NCBI GenBank assembly: GCA_035079385.1
Contig: JAVHKY010000018.1
Location: forward strand, 2,666,001 to 2,730,000
Length of the DNA: 64,000 bases
Source: Aspidiotus rigidus
Taxonomy: Eukaryota; Arthropoda; Insecta; Hemiptera; Diaspididae
Reading direction: 5' to 3'
Positions 39,926 to 51,819 of this stretch are shown here, piece after piece; position 1 is the first letter of the stretch; every line of letters starts with the position of its first letter. The notes beneath the pieces are model-generated. The model saw nothing but the letters and a program-made list of their open reading frames with translations, did no database searches and was not told the origin of the DNA. The translations under genes were made by a program, and so were the position numbers.

Positions 39926-41112
39926 ATTTTTTCTTGGCATAATTAAAAATTAAAAAGTCAGTTTCATAATGAAGGTATTTCGATGGCGATTCGGGATTAT
40001 TGTGAAAATGTGCTCTACGCTATCCCAAAACTTGAGAAAAAAAATCAAGCAAATTGGAGCGGGGGAAAATAGGGAAATGATGAAAAAATTGGATGAAAAC
40101 GTGGAGCACAAAGTCGACACATGCCGCAGGATTCTGGTAAGCGCGTCGCACCGCGCCGCCACTGAGTAACGTTCGCTTTCGGGCTACGCGCGTGTTCCAT
40201 TTGGCGACTCAATAATTAATTCTCAGTTTTTTATTTCTACTAGTTGATTACTCCTTGCAAAATGTAAAGACAAATATTCAAACTTATATTTTCTGTTGTT
40301 TTATAGCTGGAAAGAGCTCCAGTGTTGAAAGAAATAGTTATCTTTGTAACACGGGAGCAAAGTAAGCGATTTTGTGAGGGTCGATAAATTTCGAGCTTGC
40401 TCCCATGTGACAAATCGGATTTTTCTTTTTCACGAACAAAAACTATTTATTTCTCTCTTGTGGTCATTACTAATATTTTTTGCATACATTTTATCAGTTG
40501 GTGAAATGGACAGAGAATGCAAACACACGTTACTTCAATAATGTGTAGCTAATTTAATAGACTGAGTTTTTCGTGATAACAAAATATTGATTACAGTGTG
40601 ATGACAGTAGCAAAAGTACCCAAAATATTACCAATCGCAAATTTGCTCCCCATAAGAAAACATAGGAAGCAAACCGATCATAATTATGGTATCAATTAAA
40701 ATTGAGAAAGAATTGATGGGGTTAAAAGTTCACCTCACGCATTATAAGAATAAACTGTTTTGCCCTCGATCCTTTTTAATTTTAGTTTAATTTCATACTG
40801 ATCTCTGCTCCCCGTGTATTTCTTATGGGAGTAAAATTGCGCTTGGAAATATCGAAGGTATTTATCGATATTTTGTTATCACAAAAAACTCAGTCCATTG
40901 AATCATTTCAAAAGGTTCAAAACAAAGCAAAAACAACGGAGAAAAAACAAGAAAAAGAAGAAAAAAAGGAAATCTTTTGTAAAATTAAAATTAAATCACA
41001 TTTTTCAAAAACTTCATTATTATTACAATATGCCGAGAGAAAACAAGAAACGAAAAAAAAAAGAAAAAAAAGAGGACATCTTTGGTAACAAAATAAAATT
41101 AAACCACATTTC
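39926..41112. other. AT-rich spacer
   Basis: No gene supported. Lys-rich frames at 40825-41128 come from A-rich sequence. Confidence 0.4.
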
Positions 41113-41347
41113 GTCGGGTTCTTGGTAGAACTCACCAAGTCCAATTTTATCGTTTTTGAGCTTTTTCACCAAGTCCAAATCATCAAAATCTCGGCTGGTA
41201 AAACTCACTACACCCATGTTAACCTTATGAGGACTTGGTGAATAGCATCTTGGTCGTGTTTGGCAGGCAGAATTCACCAATAGTTTTTTTGCTCTCCTGT
41301 AAAATTACTCTAATGTGACTTGGTGAGTTCTGCCAAGAACCCGACGA
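41113..41347. mobile_element. 235-bp MITE
   Basis: The ends cgtcgggttcttggtagaac...tcaccaagtc and gacttggtgagttc...tgccaagaacccgacg are about 31-bp inverted repeats with two mismatches. Further caccaagtcc copies lie inside. There is no coding capacity. Confidence 0.8.
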
Positions 41348-41394
41348 TTTTCTTTTCTTGGAAACTTCATTTAAACACTCATTAAATTACTAAA

Positions 41395-41645
41395 TGAGGG
41401 TACAGGGAAGAAACGGGGAATGTCCGTTTTTTTTATTTTCCAAAAACACATAAAAAAGTCAAATCGTAGTTTTACGTTTCAGTCTTTTGCTATTGATATG
41501 GTTTCGCACTAAGAATATGTCTAGACATAATTTTAGCGCAAAACCATGTCAATTGCCAAAGACTGGAATGTAGAACTACGACTTTTTGACGAGTTTTTGC
41601 GCGAACATTTTTCAGACATTCCCCCTTTTTTCCCTCTACCCTTCA
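41395..41645. mobile_element. ~250-bp foldback element
   Basis: The two halves are inverted repeats along most of their length: gagggtacagggaag, ggggaatgtc, gtcaaatcgtagttttac and tcagtcttttgctattga pair with the corresponding right-half phrases. AAAT lies at the left edge and caaat at the right. Confidence 0.7.
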
Positions 41646-41847
41646 AATTTTTTTTTGGATAAAATACTTAAATTAAATCAAGACTCAAATCACATCAATG
41701 TCGAGAACTTTGATAAACATTATATTATTATCAGAATAAAAATTGATAAAATTAAATAGGTACCTACTTAGATACAATTGGCAAGTTCGAGAAATTCATA
41801 AATAGGTACGCATCACAATAAAAGATTATCAGAATAAAATAAATAAG

Positions 41848-42310
41848 GTAAATTCAGAAGTGTCAAGCAAATGCTGATTAACTTAAAACTAGCTTTTAGC
41901 TTCTTGATATATTTACCCACAATTGGCTTAAATTAACTGGGCTATTGCTTTTTTGTCATTTTATTGGCTACTGAACGATTTGCTAACAGCTTAACTCTGG
42001 AACAGAATGATCAAACTCCAAAGCGGAATGAACCATTCCGGAGCCAAATGAACTATAAATCTTGACTCCGGAGCTGAATGATAAAACTCCTGAGCAAAAT
42101 GAACCGTTCCAAAGGGGAATAAACCATAAATCTTGATTCCGGAGCTGAATGATAAAACTCCGGAGCGGAATGAACCATAATGAAAAGCAGCTGATCAGTA
42201 TTTGCTTTTCATTGGCTAACGGCTGTATGAAAAATCATTGACTGGTTTTTGATTGGCTGCTTCTGCTGCTTTAGCAATTAATGGGTTTTGCTTGACATCT
42301 CTGGGTAAAT
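41848..42310. mobile_element. Small IR element enclosing a tandem repeat
   Basis: aaattcagaagtgtcaagcaaa near 41852 is matched in inverted orientation near 42288-42310 (ttttgcttgacatctctgggtaaat). Inside, 41995-42180 holds a tandem repeat of ctccggagctgaatgataaaa / ctccggagcggaatgaacca, two to three units of ~74 bp. Confidence 0.5.
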
Positions 42311-42910
42311 TTGTTTCACATGTAACTAGAGAATTTCATTTGAGAGCTTACCTACTCATTGCGTTCAAGGATTATGACAATAAAAGTGAATTATTTTGAA
42401 CAAAACAAGAATTAAAACAAAACAAATGTTTGTAAATTTATTCTTCTCTACCTATGGATTTTGCGTGAACAATGGTTGAAATTTACTAGCTGGTAGACTC
42501 GGCAGGACTTTCTTCAAAATGTTGAAAGAATTTGATTCATCATTTGAGATTGATTCGAGCGATGTACTTTCATTCAACATAAGTTTTTTCATGATAAACA
42601 TGAAATTGAAAAATCGTATTTATTACTTTTATCAAAATGAATTCCAGAATTCATTATCACAGGACCGGTAGGTGAACTTGCTGAAGCTGGGACTAGATTG
42701 GAACCTTGATCGAAGCAACAGCAGATTGAGTACCGGTATTTGAATTGTGAGACGTGTTTTCATCGATCTAAAATTCAAATTTATTGGCACTATTCATATA
42801 CCTCTACCTATCCTGGTAGATGAAAAATGAAGATGAAATTCAGACGTACTTACAGAGACGTGAATACCAATATTTGAAAGTATAGCCGGCATTTGAAGAT
42901 GAAACAAAAT
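42311..42910. other. No supported gene
   Basis: Directly downstream of the recombinase remnant on its strand; it could be its 3' flank. Confidence 0.35.
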
Positions 42911-43937
42911 TATTGGGTTTTTTGCGGACGTTTTCGAGAGTTTTGGGTATTCATTCCAGATGTTACTAGATTTTGAATTTGTCGTTTCAAAGCAAGGCTA
43001 TCATCTATGTAATCTTCGGCGGTTGTGTTAGATTTCCAATCGCCAAATGTTCCAAATCAATTATGGTAGCGCCTCCTTCAGCTCCAATTATGTTGCCGCT
43101 GTTCTTTGACAACAGTGACCTATGAAAGTTTGAAAATACTTATTATGTGTTACAGATAAACGTGCCACACCGGTATCTGACTGAGAATCGCAAACCAGTG
43201 TATGATTTGGGATTTTGCAACTTAAGGTGCGTGGCAATTCGTTTTGGCATCACCGCGATAGTATTTCTGCCATACAGATTCAGTACAAAAAATTCAAGAA
43301 GAAACGTGTTGAATCTTCTGTCAACTGCCTTAGCACGAGCTTTCATGTAAGTACTTCTTAACAATATCGAAAAACTGAATCCCATTTGGATTATTACTAA
43401 CGATAAACTTCTGCGGTTCTTTACTCTTTGTACATTGCCATGCATTTCAATCTGATCAGTCGTTAAATTAGGCCTAGTTAGTTTGCAACCACGGCAAGCA
43501 CCTAGAATTCCGATGTTGGCTACAACCTATCAAAAGTCGAATAAGTTAAAAATACAAGCAAAATAATCGGGTGTATTGTTTGTAGGAGAGAAACAATTTC
43601 TACACCTATTTTTACCACCCAGCCAGTGGTCGTCTGGCGCCCTATTAAATAGAAAATCTGTTACTTGTTCGGGTGTAAAGATGGCAAATTTCTTGCTCCG
43701 ATAACTTTCGTTCTTTCTTTTGATAAAAGGCACCACTTTTGTAAATTTTCTTTTATCAATATTCTTGTACACGAAAACAGTTGATTTCAACATAGCATGC
43801 TTTGACCAAAGGGTACCTATTTGGAGAGTAACGATTTGATAATGATTCAACAAAGTAAGCTTGGAAAATCTCTTCAGTAGGTATACAATGTAAGTAAGTT
43901 TATGTTCTTCCATCCACTTTAACAATTTCTTATACAC
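42911..43937 (-). pseudogene. Crypton-type tyrosine recombinase remnant
   Basis: Three minus-strand pieces in order. 43937-43530: LWSKHAMLKSTVFVYKNIDK, FIKRKNESYRSKKFAIFTPE and QVTDFLFNRAPDDHWL. 43520-43143, after a tag acceptor: VVANIGILGACRGCKLTRPN with the expected catalytic Arg, then VKNRRSL, NTIAVMPKRIATHLKLQNP and SYTGLRFSVRYRCGTF. 43050-42911: FGDWKSNTTAEDYIDDSLAL. This reproduces the order of Crypton/eukaryotic tyrosine recombinase proteins (SK.F..E....FL..APD, G.CR..EL, YTGH..RR..AT, WKS.TTA..YI..S). The HxxR His in YTGH is Leu here and frames change between pieces, so the enzyme is very likely dead. The recombinase would cut and paste circular DNA via a tyrosine. Confidence 0.65.
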
Positions 43938-44639
43938 AGCATAGTAGGCCTACTTTTCTTTCAATTCCGGTTGAATTAGACAGTCATTTGCAGTTTCAGC
44001 AGCGTTCCGCATATAGTCAGGCGAATCACTTCATTTTTTCGAGAAAATTCTAAAAAAATTCTGGTTTGTAGTCTGAATGGTCATCACACATAAGTACTAT
44101 AAATTACAGATTCTCACTGCAACATACGTTTGTGTAGAAAATTCTAAAGAAAAATCACAATTATGGCTCCAGAACGACAAGAAGTTGTGATGAGGGGCTG
44201 AAACTTCTGGGGGAGAAGTAAGTCGAGGAGGTCTATCGGGTATGGGATCTGCCACCAAACGCAGATTACCCCTCTTGATGGGCTATACCCTTTGGTACGA
44301 GTGTTCGGGACACCTGAACAAACCAATTCCATTCGGAGCTACGGTCTAAAAGGAGTCACCCAGCTGCGAGTTGCCTAATTGAAGGGAGTTACTACCCGTA
44401 AGTGTCTGAAATATTTCTTTTGGTCTGCAATTTGTATGATTTCCCGCGTAGTTGTAATCGCTGAATCCAAAAAAAGAATGATGAAAAGAAGTCAAAATCT
44501 CCCCAACGGGGGTGAAATTGATGTGGAATTTTTCGCCATATCATCACCATTATTTTTGACATGAAATCTAGCGTAGAATTCGAGAAAAATATTGATCTAA
44601 CCCTCCAAAGACCTGGAGGACCCCCCACCTCCAAATATG
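43938..44639. other. Right arm of the long inverted repeat and flank
   Basis: 44030-44290 is the inverted partner of 39664-39925. 44300-44639 shows no supported gene. Confidence 0.7.
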
Positions 44640-45290
44640 CGTTTCAATAGGGAACCTCTTTTATGGTGTGGTTTTAGAAAAATGTGCTGTGCGTCGTCTT
44701 CCAAAACCTTGGAAAATTTTGTATCTCGAGCTATTTTGTATGATAGGGGAGGGACTTGAAAAAATGTTGACTGTCGATCGAAGGGGAACCTAGAACATTT
44801 TAACTGTCAAGCTATACATGATAGGAGGGGGTTTTAGAAAAATTTATACTCTCGAGCTGTTTATGATGGGAGAAAGACTTGGAAAAAAATTACGGCTTCC
44901 TTAACAATGTTAAATGAGGAACGTAAAGAACCTGTTCTATGGTTTGAAAAAATAATATATGATACAATACGCAAGAAGATAGCCCCTTCAAGTAACTAGA
45001 CATGCAGTGCTTCGTACACCAGTTGGCTTAACCCCTTCAGTGAGCCAGATATGCAATGCTTCTAGCACCATAAGTCACCTTTTTATCTATATTACGGCTC
45101 GTCAGTCAAAATTTTTCCAAGTTCCTCTCCTATCATATATGTATACAGCTCCAGAGTCAAGTTTTTGGACGGCGCACAGCAAATTTTTTAAAAAAACCGC
45201 CATAGAACCTGTTTCCTATTGAAATTTCGAGTCTCGAGCTATATATGATAGGAAGGAAAGGACTTTGAAAATTTCTTACTTTCAGGCTAC
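44640..45290. repeat. Penelope-associated repeat block, second locus
   Basis: ataggga.acctcttttatgg near 44647, degenerate 45-bp units (ctcgagct...tatgataggag...gacttgg) at 44735-44890, and the inverted gttaaggaagcc phrase at 44895-44935. A second stretch is at 45100-45280 (aaaccgccatagaacctgtt, cgagctatatatgatagga). Confidence 0.65.
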
Positions 45291-45422
45291 ATACACACCA
45301 TATGGCTACATGTGTCTTTTTTCCATCCTTCGCTCTATTTATTACAAATACTTCCTCACTCTTGTTGATAATTTCTCTGCGCTTATGTTTACAGTTCGGA
45401 GCCAGCTGTGTGAAACAGAACC

Positions 45423-46293
45423 ATGCAGCAGTCTGTCCCGGAAAACACATTTGATTTTGAACGTGAACAGATAAACCTTTGTGGCAAGTTCAATCTGGAG
45501 ACAATGGGACTCCTGTCGAAACTCGGCAGCCCGAATCCCAAGGATCTTTACCACTGTTGTGTATGTGGAATTTTTAGTACCAACTGCTTAAAGGATTTAT
45601 CTGAACATATGGAAAGCGAGGAGATCAAGGAAGAAGAAATTCCGGTCAAATTTGCCGGATACTATTTGTGCAAATCTTGTATTTTCAAGACCAAGTTCTA
45701 TTGGATATTTCGGCGACATAGCACATTACATGTAAAAAGTGATTGTGAGGGGGTCGACAAAGAAGAAACACCCGTTAAAGTTGCTGCCTACTATAGGTGC
45801 GAATTTTGTACTTTCAAGACCAAGTTCCGGTGGATGTTTCAGCGACATTGCAAGATGGAAAAACATGTACAGCTTATGGACCTTGTTGATCACGTCAAAA
45901 AAGGCGGCGCTATCAACGAATGGAAACTAGATTACTTGCCGACCCTCATGGATAATCAAATTCGATGTAACGTTTGCGACTTCAATACGAATGATATGTC
46001 CGTATTGGAATCGCACGCTACCGCACGACTTCATAAATACAGGTCGTCGTTACATTCCTATTTGCGCGATCAAACGTGCGACGATACAGGAAGGACTTAC
46101 ACATACAAGTGCTTACTGTGCGAATTTTCTTGTACCGAAAGGTTAACACTATTTCAACATGTAGGCTCGTCAAAACACATACTCAACGAGATAAGTTATC
46201 TTTCTCGACATCAGAAAAAGGAATATGGCGTGGAAAACTTCTTGGAAGACATCTTTGAAGTTTTAGAGACGTCTCGACGTATCCAAAAACAAG
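45423..46293 (+). CDS. Multi-C2H2 zinc-finger exon, ZFHX/zfh-like
   Basis: From ATG 45423 (just after a gaaacag acceptor-like site) the frame is open to a donor CAAG|GTAAGC at 46293; reading through would end at 46343. About 290 residues. Four good C2H2 fingers: YLCKSC...RRHSTLH (x12, H-x3-H), YRCEFC...RHCKMEKH, IRCNVC...SHATARLH and YKCLLC...QHVGSSKH (the last three H-x5-H). An incomplete finger lies at YHCCVCG. The final pair resembles the N-terminal fingers of ZFHX3/zfh2 proteins (CLLC...L.QHV.S.KH followed by an acidic helix), which are DNA-binding neuronal transcription factors. Downstream exons were not found before the neighbouring element at 46923, so it is a first exon with a long intron, or a truncated duplicate. 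Confidence 0.65.
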
Positions 46294-46922
46294 GTAAGCA
46301 TTATAATTTTGTTGTCACATTTTCACTATCCAGGGCTGTATGATCAATTTATGTTGGGTACCTACAATAATATTATTTGGTAAGTCGAAAAAATTTGCCC
46401 CAATATATAGCAGTTCGTAGATGGAAAAAATGTATTCGTAGAGAATGGAGAGAATTTGCTCGATGAATGAAGAGAAGAGGAAAACCTATCTGAACTTTGA
46501 AATAATTATGCGTTACTGTACTGTATCCTAGAACCTCTTGTTTTTTTTTTTTTTTTTTCTATGCTTGTCAATTATTGTAATTTGGTGTCCCTTTCTTAAT
46601 ATTTGCGGTCTTAACGTGTACCATTCTCGAATTTTGTGGACTCCCAGGGTGTTTTCATCGTGTTACAAACTTCAAGTAACTCTTCACCCTTATTCCAACT
46701 TTGTGACTGAAAGTCCCTCTTGAATTTCGCATCTAAATTCAACTACAGAGAAATCTTAGAACGACTGTCTAGTAGTCAAAGATCAAGATCATGTTTCATA
46801 CTTTGGAAACGAACTTTTTTCCATGTTGAAATTTTGCCAAGCTTCTAATATATGTCAAACATTAGGCCCGGCTCCTCTTTTTCCCTCTATCATGGGATTG
46901 CTTTTTCATTCCTAATCTAAAT
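46294..46922. other. Intron or intergenic sequence after the zinc-finger exon
   Basis: Starts with the GTAAGC donor. A T-run of about 18 bases lies near 46540. No further finger-coding exon was recognised. Confidence 0.4.
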
Positions 46923-47001
46923 TAGTAGGATATAAAGTAGCGTTCTAGGAATTTGCCCCTTCTGCGCATGCCCGGCTCTAAAGGTATGTCCGCGATCGAT
47001 A

Positions 47002-47026
47002 TCTCTCTCTCTCTCTCTCTCTCTCT
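47002..47026. repeat. (TC)n microsatellite
   Basis: About 12 uninterrupted TC units just inside the left TIR. Confidence 0.9.
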
Positions 47027-47894
47027 TTGATGTTTATTTCTCTTTCTAAGAAGAATGGTCCGGCTATTTGATGGCAATCTCTAAGGAAAAATCGATATTC
47101 ACCCGTGGAGGGTGAATAAAATATTACAAACGTCGTTTTTTTTTTTCGTTGGGGGTGCCTGTTTGACGATATGATCTCTGAGGGAAAAAGTGAAAAATTG
47201 TTATTTACTCCACAGGAGTTGTTTAAATTATGGAAATAATGAGTTGCTCGTAGGTTTTTTGGACGGTTAATGCATCATGTGTATGTAGGAAAGATCGCGA
47301 GCATAGTCATTTACTCGAGTAATGAGCATCTATATTTTGGTGCATAGGTGGTGAATAATAAAACAAAAATCGTTATTTACTCGTCAGAGGGTATTTAAAT
47401 TTTTGGAAAATAACAAGTTGGTCGATGGTTTGGTTTTTTGCGCGGCTAACACCTCACGTAAAGGGGAAAGACGGCGTCTATAATAACGTTTTCTGAAGTA
47501 AAATGAAAAAATTAGAGGGTTCACCCTATTTTGATCAATCAAGTAGCGTATCACAGATGCTAAAAAAGAAGAGCATCTGTATTTTGAGCAAAAATTCAAC
47601 CGGTTCCCCTGGCTATGACGCTGATCTAGTAAAAAATTTAAAACTATCGAGTTAGTTGTTGTCCGACAGTCACCCACTGTGAACTTAGATTCCGTCTATA
47701 GTAGAGAAAAAAAAAGTTATTTTCGAATTATCGATTTTATTCACCGTTTTGTGGAAAAAGTGATTGTTTCGTGTTCGTCGAATTTTTTCATTTCATTTTC
47801 AATCGTTTATTATACGAGTAAGAGCAGAAAACTAAATGATTGTTTTTGTTTTTCTTTTTTTTTTGTGCTTGCGTTCAAATTTGCAGCATCAGCT

Positions 47895-48889
47895 ATGAAT
47901 TTCAACCAAATCGACCGATCAATCTTTGAATACCTTCCAATCCATCCAGATGTAAGATATCTCCTCAGGGCGCTCGTTGTATTTCGAACTATTAACGAGC
48001 CGGGCATAGTGCTGTCGGAGGTTACGGATAATCTACCCGCGTTATTTTATGTAATGGCGGCCTATCTGGACCCATTATTTAAAATCGTGCGGGCGGTTCC
48101 CCCAAACAACACACACTGCCAAGGTTTGGATTTATTGATGCGCCCAGCATCGCTCAACATGGATTTTACGTCAAGGTGATAGGGTTTCAACCAACCCTGC
48201 CACCATACCTCAGACTGCTCAATTTTGTAAAACTTTTTGTCTACTGCAGGTTTACACGAAAGTGAGTGCCCTGAGGCCTATATCAGCGGAAAAATTTGTG
48301 AGGCGATTGCTGGAGATATCTGGCCTTTCCTACACGATAAAGTGGAAGAAAGAGAATGGTTATCCCCCCGCCCTAAAAATTAAAAAAAAAATCGGGAAGC
48401 CGCTTTCCATGAAAGTGTCGTGGATTTTACCGAAAGGTGGGAAACTGAGCCACGTGATACGTATGTCGAGGAAGATATAGCAAATAACCCCTACGGAACG
48501 GGTAGAGACGCGGCATATCTATTCGTCCAGTCGAAGACACAGCCGAGGGTTCACCCTACGGAGAAGTATGGCTTGCGCTCATCGACGATAATATGGTGGT
48601 AAAATTACCGCAATATTTCCTCGCTTCAAATTCAAACTTCCAACTGTTTTCGCGCATGAAGCATTTCTTGGTCTTCCGAGGAATGAAACAAAACAAAAAT
48701 CGATTCTCTTACGCCTCTCTCGCTTTTCCAATGTTCAAGGACTGGGAAAGCAGATGCAAGATTGCAAACACTGTACTCAACCTTCATTCAAGTGTCATCA
48801 AACAGTTTCAAAGCTCGACTACATTCGCCCGTGCACGAGAAAAAACGCTTTCAATCTGGGTAACGTGTTACAAAAACAACGTTCATTAA
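47895..48889 (+). pseudogene. Unknown gene inside the TIR element, frames broken
   Basis: A first exon-like frame follows a tttgcag acceptor: MNFNQIDRSIFEYLPIHPD, RYLLRALVVFRTINEPGIVL, ending near 48178. After ctactgcag (48249) a second frame reads LHESECPEAYISGKICEAIA, WPFLHDKVEEREWL, a TAA, then in the same frame FHESVVDFTERWETEPRDTY and EEDIANNPYGTGRDAAYL. A third frame continues with GSPYGEVWLALIDDN and VVKLPQYFLASNSNFQLF to a stop at 48887. The pieces read as one acidic to mixed protein of about 300 residues, interrupted by one stop and at least one frameshift. The first-to-second exon phase did not close in my hands. No domain recognised; it could be a degenerate transposase or a captured gene. 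Confidence 0.4.
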
Positions 48890-49116
48890 ATCAATATTAT
48901 TTTGGTTAATAATCACTGGCGCATTTTCAAAAATTTTTGCACCGAAACACTTAAAATGTACTTTATTTTTTCAATTGATGTACTGTTTCACTATACTGCT
49001 TGTACCTTATTTGGTCTAATAAATCTTTAAACTCGATGTCAAATAGCCGGAATACCTTTAGAGCCGGGCACGCGCAGAAGGGGCAAATTTCTAGAACGCT
49101 ACTTTATATCCTACTA

Positions 49117-51102
49117 AAGTCACGTCTCTCTCTGCATCCAGATCGCGTTTTAAGGTAATCTTGTAGACTGGGAGCTCACTGCAAATTTTTTAATTGGAGG
49201 GATCTAAAATTACCGTACACTTATTTTTCTAGTATTTTTTATGAGAAATGACATCCTTGAAGTCTGGCAGCGCTAAGGGCCCGGAGAGGGAAATGGCGTT
49301 AGCCACAAGTGGCCTAAAATTGTTAGATATTTAATCGGAAAGATCTACGGCTGCAATTTGGGTCAGATTGCAGTATAAGATGTACGCTTTAAGAATCAAT
49401 AAGCCTGGCAGAACTGACAGGCCGGGTTCATGGTACCAAACGAGGACAACGTGAAAAATTTAGCGATTTTAACAATACACAAACGTAGAGGAAATCTGAA
49501 GATTACGATGTTCCTTACTGAATATCATCAAAAATATGTCACTACATACATGAATATACGAGTATACCAATCCCAGCTCAAATATTCCTTATTCGACAGC
49601 GGAGTTTAACTCATTAGTGAGAAAAATGCCGCATTGCTCGCGGGTCACGTAGCGGGTCAAGTAGCGTTTCAACTCGTTGCGTTCCCGTCATGAGCGGAAC
49701 ACATGTAACGGGGAACGTTTTTCTTTGTATAAACCCCCTTTTCACCCACTTGTATAATTCCTTTGAGGCCAGAAAGTACTCTTCTTCATCTCCTAGACCT
49801 CTAGCTCGTATTTTACATTCTTAAAAGGAGAGGCAAAATAAAAAATGATTTTTTCCATCAAGCATCTTCATAAACTCAGTTTGTGTTATTGCGGTGAAAC
49901 CTTCAAGAATCGAAATTTTTTTTAAACAAAAAAGCTCCATTAAATTCATTTACTTATCTGAAATCTTACCCTCTTCTCCACAAAACACAACTCCTCTTGT
50001 CGATGACAGCTGACATAAGACTGAGGATTGGAGAGCGATTGAAGCGTTTATCAAGTCGTCGTAATAAAGTTTAGATCGTGAAGCGAATGTTGAGCAAAAA
50101 TTGTCTGGGCGTCTAGAGAAATTTAAATTTTCAGCTAGGAACTCGGAGATGCATCCTGGAAACCATCCGCATCAGCTGCACATGGAAAAAGCCTTTCTAT
50201 TCTCTGGATTAAAAAAATTTTGATTTCAGCTCGAGTGGGAGGGAGGGGATTTATGTTATCTATTCGTATGATCATAATTCCAATAAATTCCGTCCTTGAC
50301 ATTCTTGGATCAAAATCGTTTGAGGTTAATTTCCTATTTTTGCGCGAGAAAATTTAATTTTTTTACTGGAGACTGCTGCAGTAAATCTCCTGTTTTCTAT
50401 TATTGAAGCGATAAAAAATCTACAATTCGCTACTCCTCTCAGAGCCACCACCTCCTATCATCAGAAAACCCTTCAATTTTATCAAACATTTTCAAATTTA
50501 TCTCTGACCTACCTCCTTCAATCAACATTTAAATTGAATTCATTTTTTCCGTTTTTCCTTTGAGGTAAGGCCCAGTAGCCATCCTCTTTCCAACCCTCTT
50601 TTTTTTTATATTATTATTTTATGATTTACTTTCTTTGAATTCTAAAGAGCGATTAAATCATACTCTTTTAATACAAGAAATCAAACTCGGCTCCAGTCGG
50701 AGTACTATTGTTTTCACCCTTTTTTTTCTTCGAATACATTTATGCATGTGTATAATTTTTTTCCCCCTATTCTTTTTTTTTCTTCGTTTTTGTTTGTTTT
50801 GTTTTGTTTTTGTTTTTTTTTGTGTTTTTTTAAAAATTTTTCTCTGGTTGGATGTAATAAAAAGAAAAAAAAAATTTATTTTGGTACAGGTACAAGCAGT
50901 CAAGGTCAATTTGTGTTCATCAGAATAGTAACAAATCGTTTTCTTTTTTTCTGTTTCAGTCGCAAGTTTGAAAAAGGATATCCAGTCTTCATTATTAATT
51001 GGTTTCATCCTTCCTTTGTGGTTTTTATTATTTATTTTCTTTATCCTTAGTAGCTTCTTTATTATCTCCGATATTATATTAGATTAAATTCATTCTCAAG
51101 AA
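49117..51102. other. Intergenic, no supported gene
   Basis: No coding region was found. 50580-50880 is rich in T/A homopolymers, which gives spurious Phe/Lys-rich frames on both strands. Confidence 0.4.
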
Positions 51103-51320
51103 CGTCTGTCTCTGTTTGGTATCGGTTATTTTGTATCTTTGTATTATATTTTAAATTGTCATTGTAAATATTCTGCTGAAAAAAGTTTTTCTGTGAATCC
51201 CCTTGAATATTATTCCTACCTCTGTTTTTCTCTCTCCGTTTGGTGTCGGTCATTTTCTATCTTGTATTATAATATTTCCAATTGTCATTGTAAATCTGCT
51301 GAATAAAGTTTTTCTGTAGA
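51103..51320. repeat. Tandem duplication, ~125-bp period
   Basis: tctgtctctgtttggtatcggt...tattttaaattgtcattgtaaatattctgctgaa (51103-51196) repeats as ctctctccgtttggtgtcggt...ttccaattgtcattgtaaatctgctgaa (51228-51320), each followed by gtttttctgt. Confidence 0.75.
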
Positions 51321-51819
51321 TGATTTCTCGCATCTAGTGCAAAAATTCGTGGAGGAAGTTTGTAATACTTTTGAGAATGAAATAAATAATCTGATTGAGA
51401 AAAAAAACAAAGGTCTCGAGGAAAAAATTTTATGTTTTTTTCAAAAAAATGTAACAATTTTGAGAAACATACAAGAGAGGTTCGAACGTTTGTAAAAATT
51501 TCACGTACGAAAGAAAGTAACATTGAAAATTTCGTAAGGTTGATCTATTGAATCGAAGTGTGAAAACAACTTCGATATAAATTATGTAGCCCTTGAAGTG
51601 TCAATCTGACGCAGTATTGAAGTATTCCAGGAAATGGAAATTGTTTCTTCGATTCAATTTCTTAGGTATAGGTATATTCAGGGTCGGTAAGCTTTGTTTT
51701 AATTTAAGTACCTACCTACTTGTATTATTGAATTGACTTCTATAATCCTCTCTGTTTAGTATTGGTAGAGCCCTATTTCTACCATTCGATTTTTTGCTTT
51801 CAGGGTCGGCTATCTATAA

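Larger units (their letters stand above)
46923..49116 (+). mobile_element. 2.2-kb TIR element carrying an unknown gene
   Basis: Terminal inverted repeats of about 65 bp: left 46923-46987 (tagtaggatataaagtagcg ... ccggctctaaaggtat), right 49051-49116 (atacctttagagccggg ... cgctactttatatcctacta). About six differences were seen by eye. If the TA at each extreme is the target duplication, the TIR begins GTAGGATATAAAG. A gene-like region (47895-48889) fills the right half on the plus strand. I do not recognise a DDE transposase in it. Confidence 0.7.

Noticed and set aside
50580..51050. Phe-rich and Lys-rich open frames on both strands
   Set aside because: Direct products of T/A homopolymer runs; no splice logic, motif or codon variety.
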